Source: Halomonas sp. HL-48
GTDB lineage: Bacteria > Pseudomonadota > Gammaproteobacteria > Pseudomonadales > Halomonadaceae
Direction: 5' to 3'
Length of the DNA: 64,000 bases
Assembly: GCF_001314875.1 (NCBI RefSeq)
Contig: NZ_LJZS01000018.1
Location: 17,897 to 81,896 of the forward strand
Part shown: positions 9,786 through 18,740 of the stretch, piece by piece
Numbering within the stretch: position 1 is the stretch's first letter
Layout: each line of letters begins with the position of its first letter
Made by a program: the position numbers and the translations under genes
The notes under the pieces: model-generated
Seen by the model: the letters and a program-made list of their open reading frames with translations, nothing else
Database searches by the model: none
What the model was told of the DNA's origin: nothing

Positions 9786-11489
9786 ATGCTAAAGAGCTAC
9801 TTGCCTATCCTGTCCTGGCTGCCTTACTACCATAGACGCTTATTCGGCGCGGATTTACTTGCAGGCCTGATAGTCACCGTCATGGTCATTCCGCAGTCCC
9901 TTGCCTATGCGCTGCTCGCCGGGCTGCCCGCAGTGGTGGGCTTATACGCCAGCATTCTGCCTCAGTTGGTGTACACCCTGTTCGGCACCAGCCGCACCCT
10001 GGCCATAGGCCCGGTGGCCATTATTGCGCTGATGACCGGGGCCGCCCTATCCTCCGTGGCTGCGCCGGGCACCGAGTCCTATCTACAGGCCGCTTTGGTA
10101 TTGTCGTTGCTTTCCGGGCTCATGCTGGTGGCCATGGGACTGCTGAAAATGGGCTTTTTCAGCAATTTCCTGAGCCACCCGGTGATATCCGGCTTTCTAA
10201 CCGCCTCGGGGATCCTGATTGCTGTCAGCCAGCTTGGCAGCCTGCTGGGCATCGAGAGCAGCGGTTTTACGCTCGTTGAGCGGCTGGTCACGCTGGTCCC
10301 CAACCTGCCAGGCGTCAACGTGCCCACCTGTTTGCTGGGCATCAGCACGCTGGTGTTTCTTGTCTGGCTTCGCCGGCATGGTAAATCGACATTGCATCGG
10401 CTGGGGCTGCCTAACAGCGCCGCCGACCTGGTCGCCAAGGCGGGGCCGGTGATCGCGGTGGTCGCCACGACCCTGGCCACCTGGCATTGGGGCCTCGCCG
10501 ACCAGGGGGTCAACGTCGTGGGCGATGTACCCGCCGGGCTGCCTGCTTTCAGCCTGCCCTGGGCGGACGCTTCGTTATGGCGGGCGCTTTTCATCCCTGC
10601 CTTGCTCATCAGCCTGGTCGGTTTTGTCGAGTCGGTATCCATGGGCCAGATGCTGGCCGCGAAACGCCGCCAGCGTATTTCACCCAATCAGGAACTGATC
10701 GGCCTGGGGGCCACCAACCTGGCCGCTGCCGTGACCCATGGCATGCCGGTCACCGGCGGTCTTTCGCGCACCGTGATCAATTACGATGCGGGGGCACAAA
10801 CGCCAGCGGCAGGCGCCTTTGCCGCGCTGGGCATTGCGCTGGTCACCATGGCCTTTACCGGCTGGCTTTACTACCTGCCGATTGCCACCCTGGCGGCCAC
10901 CATCACGGTATCCATTCTCACGCTGGTGGATATTCCCATGCTGCGCCAGACGTGGCGCTATTCGCGCAGCGATTTCTCGGCCATGGCGTTAACCATCGTG
11001 CTGACGCTCGTCGAAGGCATAGAAGCGGGCATCCTGGGGGGCGTCACGCTGTCGATTGCGCTGTATCTTTACCGCACCAGCCGTCCGCATAGCGCGCTGG
11101 TCGGCCGGGTACCGGAGACCGAGCATTTCCGCAACGTCGAACGCCACGATGTCGAAACCGTCAGCCGCGTGGCACTGCTGCGGATCGATGAAAGCCTATA
11201 CTTTGCCAATGCCCGCTACCTGGAAGACACGCTGTACAATCTGGTGGCCAGCCGCCCCGAACTCGAGCACGTGGTGCTGATCTGCTCCGCGGTTAACCTG
11301 ATCGACGCCTCAGCGCTGGAAAGCCTGGATGCCATCAATGCCCGCCTCAAGGATTCCAACGTCAAGCTGCACCTTGCAGAGGTCAAGGGGCCTGTCATGG
11401 ACCAGCTCAAGAAAAGTGACTTTCTTGATGCCCTCACCGGGCGGGTGTTCCTCAGCACCTACGCCGCCTGGCGCGAGTTTTCCCAGTGA
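9786..11489 (+). CDS. SulP family anion transporter with STAS domain
   Basis: Inner-membrane SLC26/SulP transporter, 567 residues from this start. The family signature is visible as VMVIPQSLAYALLAGLPAVV followed by GLYASILPQLVYTLFGTSRT, then about ten more membrane helices and a cytoplasmic STAS domain from about residue 455 to the end (RIDESLYFANARYLED ... AVNLIDASALESLD). Substrates in the family include sulfate, bicarbonate and C4-dicarboxylates; the sequence alone does not decide. An in-frame ATG at 9735 would add 17 residues; neither has a strong ribosome-binding site, and 9786 was chosen because family homology begins with MLKSYLPIL. A TATAAT box lies at 9708-9713. It converges on the kinase gene, ending 18 bp from it. 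Confidence 0.88.
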   Translation: MLKSYLPILSWLPYYHRRLFGADLLAGLIVTVMVIPQSLAYALLAGLPAVVGLYASILPQLVYTLFGTSRTLAIGPVAIIALMTGAALSSVAAPGTESYLQAALVLSLLSGLMLVAMGLLKMGFFSNFLSHPVISGFLTASGILIAVSQLGSLLGIESSGFTLVERLVTLVPNLPGVNVPTCLLGISTLVFLVWLRRHGKSTLHRLGLPNSAADLVAKAGPVIAVVATTLATWHWGLADQGVNVVGDVPAGLPAFSLPWADASLWRALFIPALLISLVGFVESVSMGQMLAAKRRQRISPNQELIGLGATNLAAAVTHGMPVTGGLSRTVINYDAGAQTPAAGAFAALGIALVTMAFTGWLYYLPIATLAATITVSILTLVDIPMLRQTWRYSRSDFSAMALTIVLTLVEGIEAGILGGVTLSIALYLYRTSRPHSALVGRVPETEHFRNVERHDVETVSRVALLRIDESLYFANARYLEDTLYNLVASRPELEHVVLICSAVNLIDASALESLDAINARLKDSNVKLHLAEVKGPVMDQLKKSDFLDALTGRVFLSTYAAWREFSQ

Positions 11490-11507
11490 CCTCACACAAC
11501 ATTGCCG

Positions 11508-13373
11508 CTATTGGCGTGATTGCCTGATATGTTCCCGCGGGTCGCGGGGATAGTAGCGCTCGGGCTGACGTTCAAGATGAGTAAAGTAGCGCGTGTCCTT
11601 GTAGGGCATTTTCATGAACCCCGACACCCCCAGCCCTTCGATCTCGCACACCGAAGCCAGCATTTGCGCCAGCAGACGGCGAAACTCTGTCTCCCGGGAA
11701 GGGTCGAGCAAACGATAGTAGCTATGGATCTTGAGATGCTTGGGGAGCGCCTCAAAAATGATCATGCCGGTGTGATGAATCTCGTTAAGCTGCTGCAGCA
11801 CCTGCATGATCGAATCCGGTAGCGCCAGTAATTCCTCGGGGTCGGGGCCATCTTCAAAGTAACTGTGTTGCCGGGTGCGATCCTCGAGCTCCGGAACGGC
11901 GCTCATTTCATAGCTGATAGCCACGCCAGGGTCGCAATAAAATGGCGCCTCGGCTGAACGACGCTCGAGATGCAGCGTTTGGCGGGCGTTGAACAGACAG
12001 CTTTTGAAGACGCCCTGGCGATGGATCGCCCGCGCCAGGTGCACCATGTTGTTGACCGCTTCGATAAAGGCGGGCTTGAGTGCAGGATCGTGAAGGTTCA
12101 GCGAGGAGTCGATGTACACCCCTTCCCGCTCCCAGCGCACGGCCAGGCCGCCTACCACCGGATACTTGCCGAGCCGACTCACCGACGCCAGAAAGGCCTT
12201 TTCCGTCTCGCCCATGCCCTGCATAAACTGCTTGTAGTAACGGTCGAGCTGCACATCGTTGACGTCGTTCAGGGTCTCGGGGGCATTGGCTTCACGCAGG
12301 AAGGCCTTGCGCGAACTGTACACCACCGTATCGATGTCCTGCTCCGCCGGGCGAACCCACACCGGCACCAGCGGCGATTGAGCGTCGCCGGGTAGATCAA
12401 TCATCACGACCTTGGCCATGCGCGGCATCGCCTGGAGGAAGTAGTCGCCGGCCCGGCGGCGCAGGCGAGGGTCGGCGTCCAGCATGCCGTCGAGGGTGCG
12501 GGCAAACTCCATGGGCAAGCCAAGCGAACTCGCCGGGATCGCACGGTGGCCAAAGCGGCAGGACTGCGCCGAGGCCAGCGCGTAGAGCGTGCCCGCCACG
12601 CCCTGCTCGTCGAACCGCGGTGAGGAAAGCGCGCCATTCAGCTGTTCGTCGCCGATAAAGTACACATCGCCCAGGCGGGCGTTGGTTTGTTGAAGATTAT
12701 CCGACATCAGCTCCATTACGTTAGCGCCGACGAACTGCAGTTGGGCATCGAGCTGGGCAAACACCGCCGAGCCCCAGTCGATCAGCGCGATGGATTCATG
12801 GTCCGGATCGAACACCAGGTTGGAGGGCTTGATATCGCCGTGCACCACGGGCCGCGCCTGGGGACCCGACTCGCAGCGCAGGGCGGCGAGAATATCCGCC
12901 AGCTGAGCGGCAATGCGCATGATCAGGCGGGGCGACAATCGCCCTTCCCTGAGGGATATCTGCTCCAGATTCCAGCCGGGCGCGCGTTCCATGACCAGAA
13001 TGGACTGACCGCGCGAGCGCTGGTAGGTGATCAGCTTGGGAATACGCGGATGCGCGACCTGGTCAAGCATGAACGCCTCTTCTTCAAGACGCTCCTGCAG
13101 ATGGGTCGGCAAGGTAATGCGGGAAAATTTAAACACATAATGCACGTTCGGCCCCGGGCCGCGGGTGTCGCCACCCACCGCCGGCGCGCTGCCGGCAAAC
13201 ACGAATCCGTAGGCCCCCTTGCCGATCAATTCGATGTCCTGATAGCCAAGCTGGGCGAGCTGCGCCTGGCACAGCGCCACCCAGTCCTTGAGTTTTCGGG
13301 CATCGTGATGGCTCAGCAGATAGACCGACTGTTCTTCGGGGATGTAGAACTGCTGAAGCGGTGCCTGGGCCAT
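11508..13373 (-). CDS. Hanks-type serine/threonine protein kinase with C-terminal extension
   Basis: Cytoplasmic protein kinase of 621 residues. The kinase core is intact: glycine loop GKGAYGFVF (51-59), candidate ATP-anchoring lysine in VFKFSR (K82), catalytic loop HGDIKPSN (178-185, with D180 and N185), and DWG (199-201) in place of DFG. A ~90-residue region after the lobe contains ARTLDGMLDADPRLRRRAGDY, the usual end of a kinase domain. The remaining ~290 residues have no fold I recognise and no membrane helix. ATG 13373 lies 13 bp downstream of the E2 gene on the same strand, making it the likely last gene of the branched-chain dehydrogenase operon. Its substrate is unknown; E1alpha is an attractive candidate (see findings). 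Confidence 0.85.
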   Translation of the reverse strand: MAQAPLQQFYIPEEQSVYLLSHHDARKLKDWVALCQAQLAQLGYQDIELIGKGAYGFVFAGSAPAVGGDTRGPGPNVHYVFKFSRITLPTHLQERLEEEAFMLDQVAHPRIPKLITYQRSRGQSILVMERAPGWNLEQISLREGRLSPRLIMRIAAQLADILAALRCESGPQARPVVHGDIKPSNLVFDPDHESIALIDWGSAVFAQLDAQLQFVGANVMELMSDNLQQTNARLGDVYFIGDEQLNGALSSPRFDEQGVAGTLYALASAQSCRFGHRAIPASSLGLPMEFARTLDGMLDADPRLRRRAGDYFLQAMPRMAKVVMIDLPGDAQSPLVPVWVRPAEQDIDTVVYSSRKAFLREANAPETLNDVNDVQLDRYYKQFMQGMGETEKAFLASVSRLGKYPVVGGLAVRWEREGVYIDSSLNLHDPALKPAFIEAVNNMVHLARAIHRQGVFKSCLFNARQTLHLERRSAEAPFYCDPGVAISYEMSAVPELEDRTRQHSYFEDGPDPEELLALPDSIMQVLQQLNEIHHTGMIIFEALPKHLKIHSYYRLLDPSRETEFRRLLAQMLASVCEIEGLGVSGFMKMPYKDTRYFTHLERQPERYYPRDPREHIRQSRQ

Positions 13374-13386
13374 AAGTTCGCCTGCG

Positions 13387-14655
13387 TTAGCCTAGATGAA
13401 GGAGCATGGTCTCCGGGTCTTCGAGGAACGCTTTCCAGGCGTTGCAGAAACGCGCAATGGTGCCGCCATCGATAAACCGGTGATCCCCGGCCCAGGTGAT
13501 GGTCATGATTGCGCGCCGCTGCACGGCACCCTGTTCATCAAAGCGCGGCAGCCATTGGGTTTTGCCGATGGCGACGATTGCCGCTTCCGGCGCATTGATG
13601 ATGGGCGCAGCGTAGGTGCCGCCCAGCGCGCCGATATTGGAAATACTGATTGTGCCGCCCTTGAGATCGGCCTGATCGACCCGGCCCTCGCGAGCGGCGT
13701 TAGTCAACCGGCTGACTTCTCTGGCAATCTCCAACAGCGTGAGGTGCTCGACGCCTTTAACGTTGGGCACCATCAACCCCGCCTTGCTATCCACCGCCAT
13801 GCCAATATTGCACTGCGGGTAGTAATGCAGCTCGTCGCCGGCCGCATTCAGCTGCGCGTTGATAATCGGCTGTTCCGCCACGGCCAGCGCCAAAGCCTTC
13901 ATGAAAAACGGCATCAAGGTTAAACGCTCTCCTTGAGCCTCAGCCAAGGGCTTCAGGCGCTCGCGCAATGCCAGCAGTGCCGTGACGTCGATTTCGTCGC
14001 CGTAGTGAAAATGCGGAATGGTGGTCGCCGCTTCCACCATGCGCTTGGCCATGACCGCCCGCATGCCGCGTAGCGGCTCAACCCTGGGGACATTTTCAGA
14101 TACCTTGCCCCCCTCAGTCCTCGGCGCCTGATGGCCCTCCTCAGCAGGCCGGTCGAGATGGGCCATGACGTCTTCCTTGAGTACCCGGCCGTCTTTACCG
14201 CTGCCGTCAATATCCATCAAGTTGAGGTGATGCTCGCGCACCAACCTTCGCACGGCAGGGCTGGCGGGGACTTTACCGTGCCCTTTTGTGGGTGCTGATG
14301 CTGTCGACGAAGCCCCCGAGGGGACCGCGGTTTTTTCGGTGCCGGGCGCGCGTGCGGCCTGTGACTCACTGCCGCCCTCCTGCGCACCGCTGGTTTCACC
14401 TGCTTCGCTGGTCGCTTCGCCTTCGGCCTGATAGGCGTAAAGCGGCGCGTGCACCTTGGCAATATGGCCCTGCTCGACATACAGCTTGGTCACCACGCCC
14501 GCTTCAGGAGCGGTAATTTCCACCAGCGCCTTGTCGGTCATCACCTCGACGATGGGCTGATCTTCTTCGATGCGATCGCCTTTTGCGACGCGCCACTCGA
14601 CCACTTCACATTCGACAATGCCTTCGCCGATATCCGGCAGCATAAAATCGCTCAT
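13387..14655 (-). CDS. bkdB: Dihydrolipoamide acyltransferase (E2) of branched-chain 2-oxoacid dehydrogenase
   Basis: E2 core of the complex, 422 residues; it transfers the branched-chain acyl group from E1 to CoA. Domain order: one lipoyl domain (1-75) with the lipoylated lysine in VMTDKALVEI (K42), an Ala/Ser/Gly/Glu-rich linker (~80-135), a peripheral-subunit-binding domain (~137-172, SPAVRRLVREHHLNL), and the catalytic domain ending in DHRFIDGG with active-site His392 and Asp396. ATG 14655 has a strong GGGGAGAAG site and starts exactly at the lipoyl domain; the longer frame upstream overlaps the E1beta gene. A single lipoyl domain fits BCKDH-type E2. Pyruvate-type E2 was considered less likely because of the partner E1alpha. 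Confidence 0.88.
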   Translation of the reverse strand: MSDFMLPDIGEGIVECEVVEWRVAKGDRIEEDQPIVEVMTDKALVEITAPEAGVVTKLYVEQGHIAKVHAPLYAYQAEGEATSEAGETSGAQEGGSESQAARAPGTEKTAVPSGASSTASAPTKGHGKVPASPAVRRLVREHHLNLMDIDGSGKDGRVLKEDVMAHLDRPAEEGHQAPRTEGGKVSENVPRVEPLRGMRAVMAKRMVEAATTIPHFHYGDEIDVTALLALRERLKPLAEAQGERLTLMPFFMKALALAVAEQPIINAQLNAAGDELHYYPQCNIGMAVDSKAGLMVPNVKGVEHLTLLEIAREVSRLTNAAREGRVDQADLKGGTISISNIGALGGTYAAPIINAPEAAIVAIGKTQWLPRFDEQGAVQRRAIMTITWAGDHRFIDGGTIARFCNAWKAFLEDPETMLLHLG

Positions 14656-14692
14656 TGTTCTTCTCCCCTGCGTGCTTGGGCGTTTTAAGCCG

Positions 14693-15670
14693 CTAGAAAT
14701 TGACGCTTTCGCGAATCGCTTCAAAGATTTTGAGATGATCGGGCAGATACTCTTTTTCCAGCACCAGCGGGAAAGGCGTATCCAGTCCGGTCACCCGTGC
14801 AATGGGCGATTCCAGGTAGAGAAAACAACGTTCCTGTATCGTCGCGGCGATTTCACCGGCAAAGCCGCCGGTCAAGGGGGCTTCATGGCTGACCACCAGG
14901 CGGCCGGTTTTGAGCACCGATTCCGCCACCGTATCGGCATCCCAGGGTAGCAGCGAACGCAGATCGATCACCTCACAGTTAATGCCCTGCTCTTCTGCGA
15001 GTTCCACAGCCTTGCCGATCACTTCCATCTGCGCGCCCCAGCCGACCAGAGTAACGTCGGTACCTTCCTTGATGATCTCGGCTTCACCAATGGGTAGCTG
15101 GTAATCGTCTTCCGGCACCTCACCCACTGCCGCGCGGTAAAGCCGCTTGGGTTCGAGAAACAGCACCGGATCAGGATCGCGAATCGCCGCCAGCAACAAG
15201 CCCTTGGCCTGATAGGGATTACGCGGCACGACAACTTTCAGCCCCGGCGTGTGGGTAAAATACGCCTCGGGAGATTGCGAGTGATAAAGCCCGCCGGAAA
15301 TGCCGCCGCCATACGGGGTGCGGATGGTCAAGCCGCCGACGTTAAACAGATCACCGGAGCGGTAGCGGTACTTGGCGGTTTCGTTAACGATCTGGTCGAA
15401 GGCGGGAAAAATATAATCGGCGAACTGAATTTCAGCGACCGGGACCGAGCCTTGGGCGGCCAGACCGTTGGCAAAGCCAATGATGCCCTGCTCCACCAGC
15501 GGCGTATTGAAACAGCGGGCTTTGCCGTATTTTTCCTGGAGATGGCTCGTGGCACGAAAAACACCGCCAAAGATCCCCACGTCTTCCCCAAAGCAGATGA
15601 CTTTCTCGTCTTCCGCCATGGCAATGTCGAGAGCGTTATTGATCGCCTGGAGCATATTCATGGTGGCCAT
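14693..15670 (-). CDS. bkdA2: Branched-chain 2-oxoacid dehydrogenase E1 beta subunit
   Basis: Beta subunit of the thiamine-diphosphate-dependent E1, 325 residues. The N-terminal pyrimidine-binding domain shows [15 protein letters not shown] with the conserved glutamate, [14 protein letters not shown] and [18 protein letters not shown]; the C-terminal transketolase domain contains [12 protein letters not shown] and [17 protein letters not shown]. These match the mitochondrial/bacterial BCKDH beta family. The gene starts one base after the E1alpha stop and ends 37 bp before the E2 start, inside a tight operon. Together with E1alpha it decarboxylates the 2-oxoacids derived from leucine, isoleucine and valine. 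No E3 gene (lpdV) is in this window. Confidence 0.9.
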   Translation of the reverse strand: MATMNMLQAINNALDIAMAEDEKVICFGEDVGIFGGVFRATSHLQEKYGKARCFNTPLVEQGIIGFANGLAAQGSVPVAEIQFADYIFPAFDQIVNETAKYRYRSGDLFNVGGLTIRTPYGGGISGGLYHSQSPEAYFTHTPGLKVVVPRNPYQAKGLLLAAIRDPDPVLFLEPKRLYRAAVGEVPEDDYQLPIGEAEIIKEGTDVTLVGWGAQMEVIGKAVELAEEQGINCEVIDLRSLLPWDADTVAESVLKTGRLVVSHEAPLTGGFAGEIAATIQERCFLYLESPIARVTGLDTPFPLVLEKEYLPDHLKIFEAIRESVNF

Positions 15671-15671
15671 G

Positions 15672-16877
15672 TTACGCCTCCCCCTGTGAGTCGCTATCCG
15701 TGCTTACGCCAAGATCCAGCGACCTGGCGCCGCGGGGATAGGCCTCCGGATAACGACGAATATGCTGCTTGAGCTGATCAAACTGCCGCTGAAGTGCCGG
15801 CGTGACGTCGGCATAGACATCGATGATCAAGGTGTCCAGCGGCGGTGGCGAGCGCTTTTCTGCGCGCTTCATGGTATCCAGCACGTCGCGACGCAGGCGT
15901 TCCTGCTCGCGGGTTTCCTCTTCCTCGCTCCACCAGCCCTTGGCCAGCAGCCACTTCTGCATGCGCAACAGCGGGTCCTTGATCCGCCAGGCTTCTTCCT
16001 CGTTTTTCGAACGATAGCCCGACGGGTCATCCGAAGAAGAGTGCGCAGCCAAACGGTAGGTCATGGCTTCGATGAGTACCGGCTGATTGCGTTCAACGGC
16101 AAGCTTGCGTGCCTGACGGGTGGCTTCATAGACCGCCAGCACATCGTTGCCGTCGACCCGGATGACGTGCATGTGGTACCCAAACGCCCGCGGCGCAATC
16201 CCATCGGCAGCAAACTGCTCGACCGCCGGAGTCGAAATCGCATAGCCGTTGTTGCGACAGAAGAAAATCACCGGCACCTGATGCACCGAGGCCATATTGA
16301 GCGCCGCGTGAAAGTCGCCTTCCGATGCGGCGCCCTCGCCAAAGAAGGTCAGCGTACAGTGCCCGTCTTCGGCCATTTTCTGGCCGTAGGCATAGCCGGT
16401 GGCCTGGGGGATCTGGGTGGCGAGCGGCGACGAAATCGTCATGTAGTGAAGCTTGCGCGAGCCGTAATGAATCGGCATCTGCCGACCCTTGCCATAATCC
16501 AGCTCGTTGCCGAACAGCTGATTCATGAACTCGTCGAAGGAGAACCCGCGGTACATCAACGCGCCCTGTTCACGGTACTGGGCCATGATCATATCGGCAT
16601 CGTCGAGTGCCGCCGTCGCGCCCACGACGGCGGCTTCTTCACCGGTGCATTGCATGTAGAAACTCAGCCGCCCCTGACGCTGGGCCGCCAGCATGCGCTC
16701 ATCGAGAATACGCGTGGCCAACATGGCGTGGTAGATACGCCGGGCATGGTCATGTTCCAGATGCGGCGCATCCGCCTCGCTGTGGAGCTCGCCCTCGGGA
16801 CTTAACAAACTAAAGGTGGGGATCGAAAATTCGTCACCTGTCAGAAAAACAGGCTGGTGCGATTGCTGTGTCATCAT
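15672..16877 (-). CDS. bkdA1: Branched-chain 2-oxoacid dehydrogenase E1 alpha subunit (mitochondrial-like)
   Basis: Alpha subunit of E1, 401 residues, carrying the thiamine diphosphate motif [12 protein letters not shown]...FFCRNN (about 178-210). Segments such as [40 protein letters not shown] and GYAISTP are very close to the mitochondrial BCKDHA type rather than to pyruvate dehydrogenase. The loop [20 protein letters not shown] (274-293) contains Ser280 and Ser290, the positions equivalent to the two regulated serines of the human enzyme (alignment by eye). ATG 16877 has AAGGA about six bases upstream and is first in the operon E1alpha-E1beta-E2-kinase. A long open frame on the opposite strand over this gene is a codon-bias shadow. 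Confidence 0.92.
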   Translation of the reverse strand: MMTQQSHQPVFLTGDEFSIPTFSLLSPEGELHSEADAPHLEHDHARRIYHAMLATRILDERMLAAQRQGRLSFYMQCTGEEAAVVGATAALDDADMIMAQYREQGALMYRGFSFDEFMNQLFGNELDYGKGRQMPIHYGSRKLHYMTISSPLATQIPQATGYAYGQKMAEDGHCTLTFFGEGAASEGDFHAALNMASVHQVPVIFFCRNNGYAISTPAVEQFAADGIAPRAFGYHMHVIRVDGNDVLAVYEATRQARKLAVERNQPVLIEAMTYRLAAHSSSDDPSGYRSKNEEEAWRIKDPLLRMQKWLLAKGWWSEEEETREQERLRRDVLDTMKRAEKRSPPPLDTLIIDVYADVTPALQRQFDQLKQHIRRYPEAYPRGARSLDLGVSTDSDSQGEA

Positions 16878-17008
16878 TATTGTCCTTGTCGTACCCCTTT
16901 TGAGGGCAGTGTTGTCGGTGATGACCTTTTATGCCAGTGGATTTATCTGACAATGGTCAACGCAACACCTGGGACAGTAACGCAGCCGAGACACATTAGG
17001 GATTCGAC

Positions 17009-17785
17009 TTAAGAGGTATAGAGGCGTGAACGTAACCGTTCCTGAAACCGCTCGAAGAGACTATCGACGGTCAGCGCCAGCAGAGCAATTGTCAGTGCTC
17101 CCTGGACGATGTACGCCATATTGCCGTTCACAATGCCGGCGATGATGGGGTCGCCCAGATTGCGTGCGCCCACCGTTGCACCGATGGCGGCCGTCGAAAT
17201 ATTGATGGTAACCGAGGTGCGTATGCCGGCCAGAATAACCGGCGCGGCAAGCGGCAGCTCCACCTGACGAAGCACTTGCCAAGGCGTCATGCCCATGGCG
17301 ATGGCCGCACTTTTGATGTCTTTGTCGACATCCTGCAAGCCTCCCAAGGTGTTACGCACGATGGGGAGCATGCCATACAGCACCAGCGCGACAATAATCG
17401 GCAGGGTTCCAAAGCCCAGCGCCGGCACGGCCAGCGCCAGCACGGCCACCGGTGGAAAGGTCTGGCCCAGAGAGGCCACCTGGGCAACCATGGGTAAAAA
17501 GTCGCGGCCCCCTTCACGGGTCACCGCAATGGCCGCGAGAACACCCCCAACGATCGTCACAACGGCCGCCACACTGACCACGAAAAGGTGCTGCAGCAAT
17601 AGCGAGGCCAGGCTCGCCCGTTGGTAAACCACCTGATTGGCGTCGGGTTCAAGGGAGCGCAGCACGCCGTCGGCGTGGGGAAAGCCCCATACGCATAGCA
17701 TCAAGAGTGCGAACCATACCGCAGGCCATATCGCACGGTTGGCGCCGTGCAACCCAAGGGAACGACGCCCAACGCTAGGATTCAC
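17009..17785 (-). CDS. yehW: Osmoprotectant ABC transporter permease (YehW-like)
   Basis: Inner-membrane permease of 258 residues in the OpuC/Yeh family. An N-terminal helix (~18-38) is followed by a domain with five more helices and the permease loop AIAMGMTPWQVLRQVELPLA (about 162-181). It starts at GTG 17785 and overlaps the ATPase gene by 11 bases, so translation is probably coupled. It is last in the order SBP-permease-ATPase-permease, identical to E. coli osmF(yehZ)-yehY-yehX-yehW. Such systems import glycine betaine or related compatible solutes with low affinity, which fits a halophile. No T-run terminator was seen in 16878-17008. Confidence 0.85.
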   Translation of the reverse strand: MNPSVGRRSLGLHGANRAIWPAVWFALLMLCVWGFPHADGVLRSLEPDANQVVYQRASLASLLLQHLFVVSVAAVVTIVGGVLAAIAVTREGGRDFLPMVAQVASLGQTFPPVAVLALAVPALGFGTLPIIVALVLYGMLPIVRNTLGGLQDVDKDIKSAAIAMGMTPWQVLRQVELPLAAPVILAGIRTSVTINISTAAIGATVGARNLGDPIIAGIVNGNMAYIVQGALTIALLALTVDSLFERFQERLRSRLYTS

Positions 17786-18740
17786 GCACTTTTCCTTGTT
17801 CGGGCTGGGCTTCCTTGACGATCTTGCGCAACGTCAGCTCACCCACCGGCACGTCGTGCTGATCCACCACGGTAAGGCGATCGGTGTGATCACGAAGCAT
17901 CATGGAGAGCCCCTGTCGCAGCGAGAAAGCGGCCGGGATGCGCGATTGGGCGGGCAGTGTCGGCCCCATGGGGGACATGTGGTCCTTGATTCGCGTCAGT
18001 GCCGCCTGCTTCAGTCCGCGCTCCAGCCCGCCGAGCAACGATTCGACAAACGGATCGTTAGGTTGCTGCAGAAGCGCCAGGGGCGAGCCCTGCTGAACGA
18101 TGCGCCCTTCGCGCATCACCACCAGATGGTCCGCCAGTCTCAGCGCCTCGTCCATGTCGTGAGTGACAAACACCACCGTCTTGTGCATCCGGGCCTGTAG
18201 CCTGGAAAGCTCGTCCTGCAGTTTTTCCCGGGTGATGGGGTCAAGCGCGCCAAAGGGCTCATCCATCAACAGAATATCCGGGTCGGCGGCCAGCGCCCGG
18301 GCCACGCCAACGCGCTGCGCCTGGCCGCCGGATAGCTGGTGCGGGTACTTGGCGGCAAACTCGTCAACCGGAAGCCCCAGCAGCTTCATCAACTCCTCGA
18401 CTTTGGCCTGAACATCCGCTGCGGACCATTTAAGCAGACGCGGTACCAAGCCAATATTGCGCGCGACGGTCCAGTGCGGGAACAGGCCCGTGTGTTGGAT
18501 GACGTAGCCGATACGCCGACGCAGCTTCACGGGGTCATAGGCGTCAATCGGTTGGCCGTCGAGAATGATGTCACCATCGCTGTGCGCGATAAGCCGATTG
18601 ATCATGCGCAGCGTCGTCGATTTACCACAGCCCGAGGTGCCCACCAGCGCACAAAACTTTCCTTTTGCGATGCGCAGTGAAATGTCATCCACTGCCGCAA
18701 CGTCGCCAAACCGTTTGGTCACGTGGGCTAGTTCGATCAT
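17775..18740 (-). CDS. yehX: Osmoprotectant ABC transporter ATP-binding protein (YehX-like)
   Basis: ATPase of 321 residues. Walker A GTSGCGKST is near residues 34-42, signature LSGGQAQRVGVARAL near 135-149, and Walker B ILLMDEPFGALD just after. Residues ~245-310 form a C-terminal tail that resembles a single degenerate CBS-type segment, as in OpuA/OpuC ATPases where it senses ionic strength. ATG 18740 overlaps the upstream permease stop by four bases (ATGA), and the 3' end overlaps the next permease gene by 11. It energises both permeases of the operon. Assignment to the Yeh rather than the OpuC branch rests on gene order. Confidence 0.87.
   Translation of the reverse strand: MIELAHVTKRFGDVAAVDDISLRIAKGKFCALVGTSGCGKSTTLRMINRLIAHSDGDIILDGQPIDAYDPVKLRRRIGYVIQHTGLFPHWTVARNIGLVPRLLKWSAADVQAKVEELMKLLGLPVDEFAAKYPHQLSGGQAQRVGVARALAADPDILLMDEPFGALDPITREKLQDELSRLQARMHKTVVFVTHDMDEALRLADHLVVMREGRIVQQGSPLALLQQPNDPFVESLLGGLERGLKQAALTRIKDHMSPMGPTLPAQSRIPAAFSLRQGLSMMLRDHTDRLTVVDQHDVPVGELTLRKIVKEAQPEQGKVRES

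Noticed and set aside
15762..16805. Long open frame on the plus strand opposite E1alpha (347 codons)
   Set aside because: It mirrors the codon periodicity of the clearly conserved E1alpha gene, has no family features and no ribosome-binding site; a GC-rich shadow frame.
13387..16877. Pyruvate or acetoin dehydrogenase as identity of the E1/E2 genes
   Set aside because: E1alpha length and segments such as [15 protein letters not shown] and [17 protein letters not shown] fit the branched-chain type; no acetoin genes adjoin.
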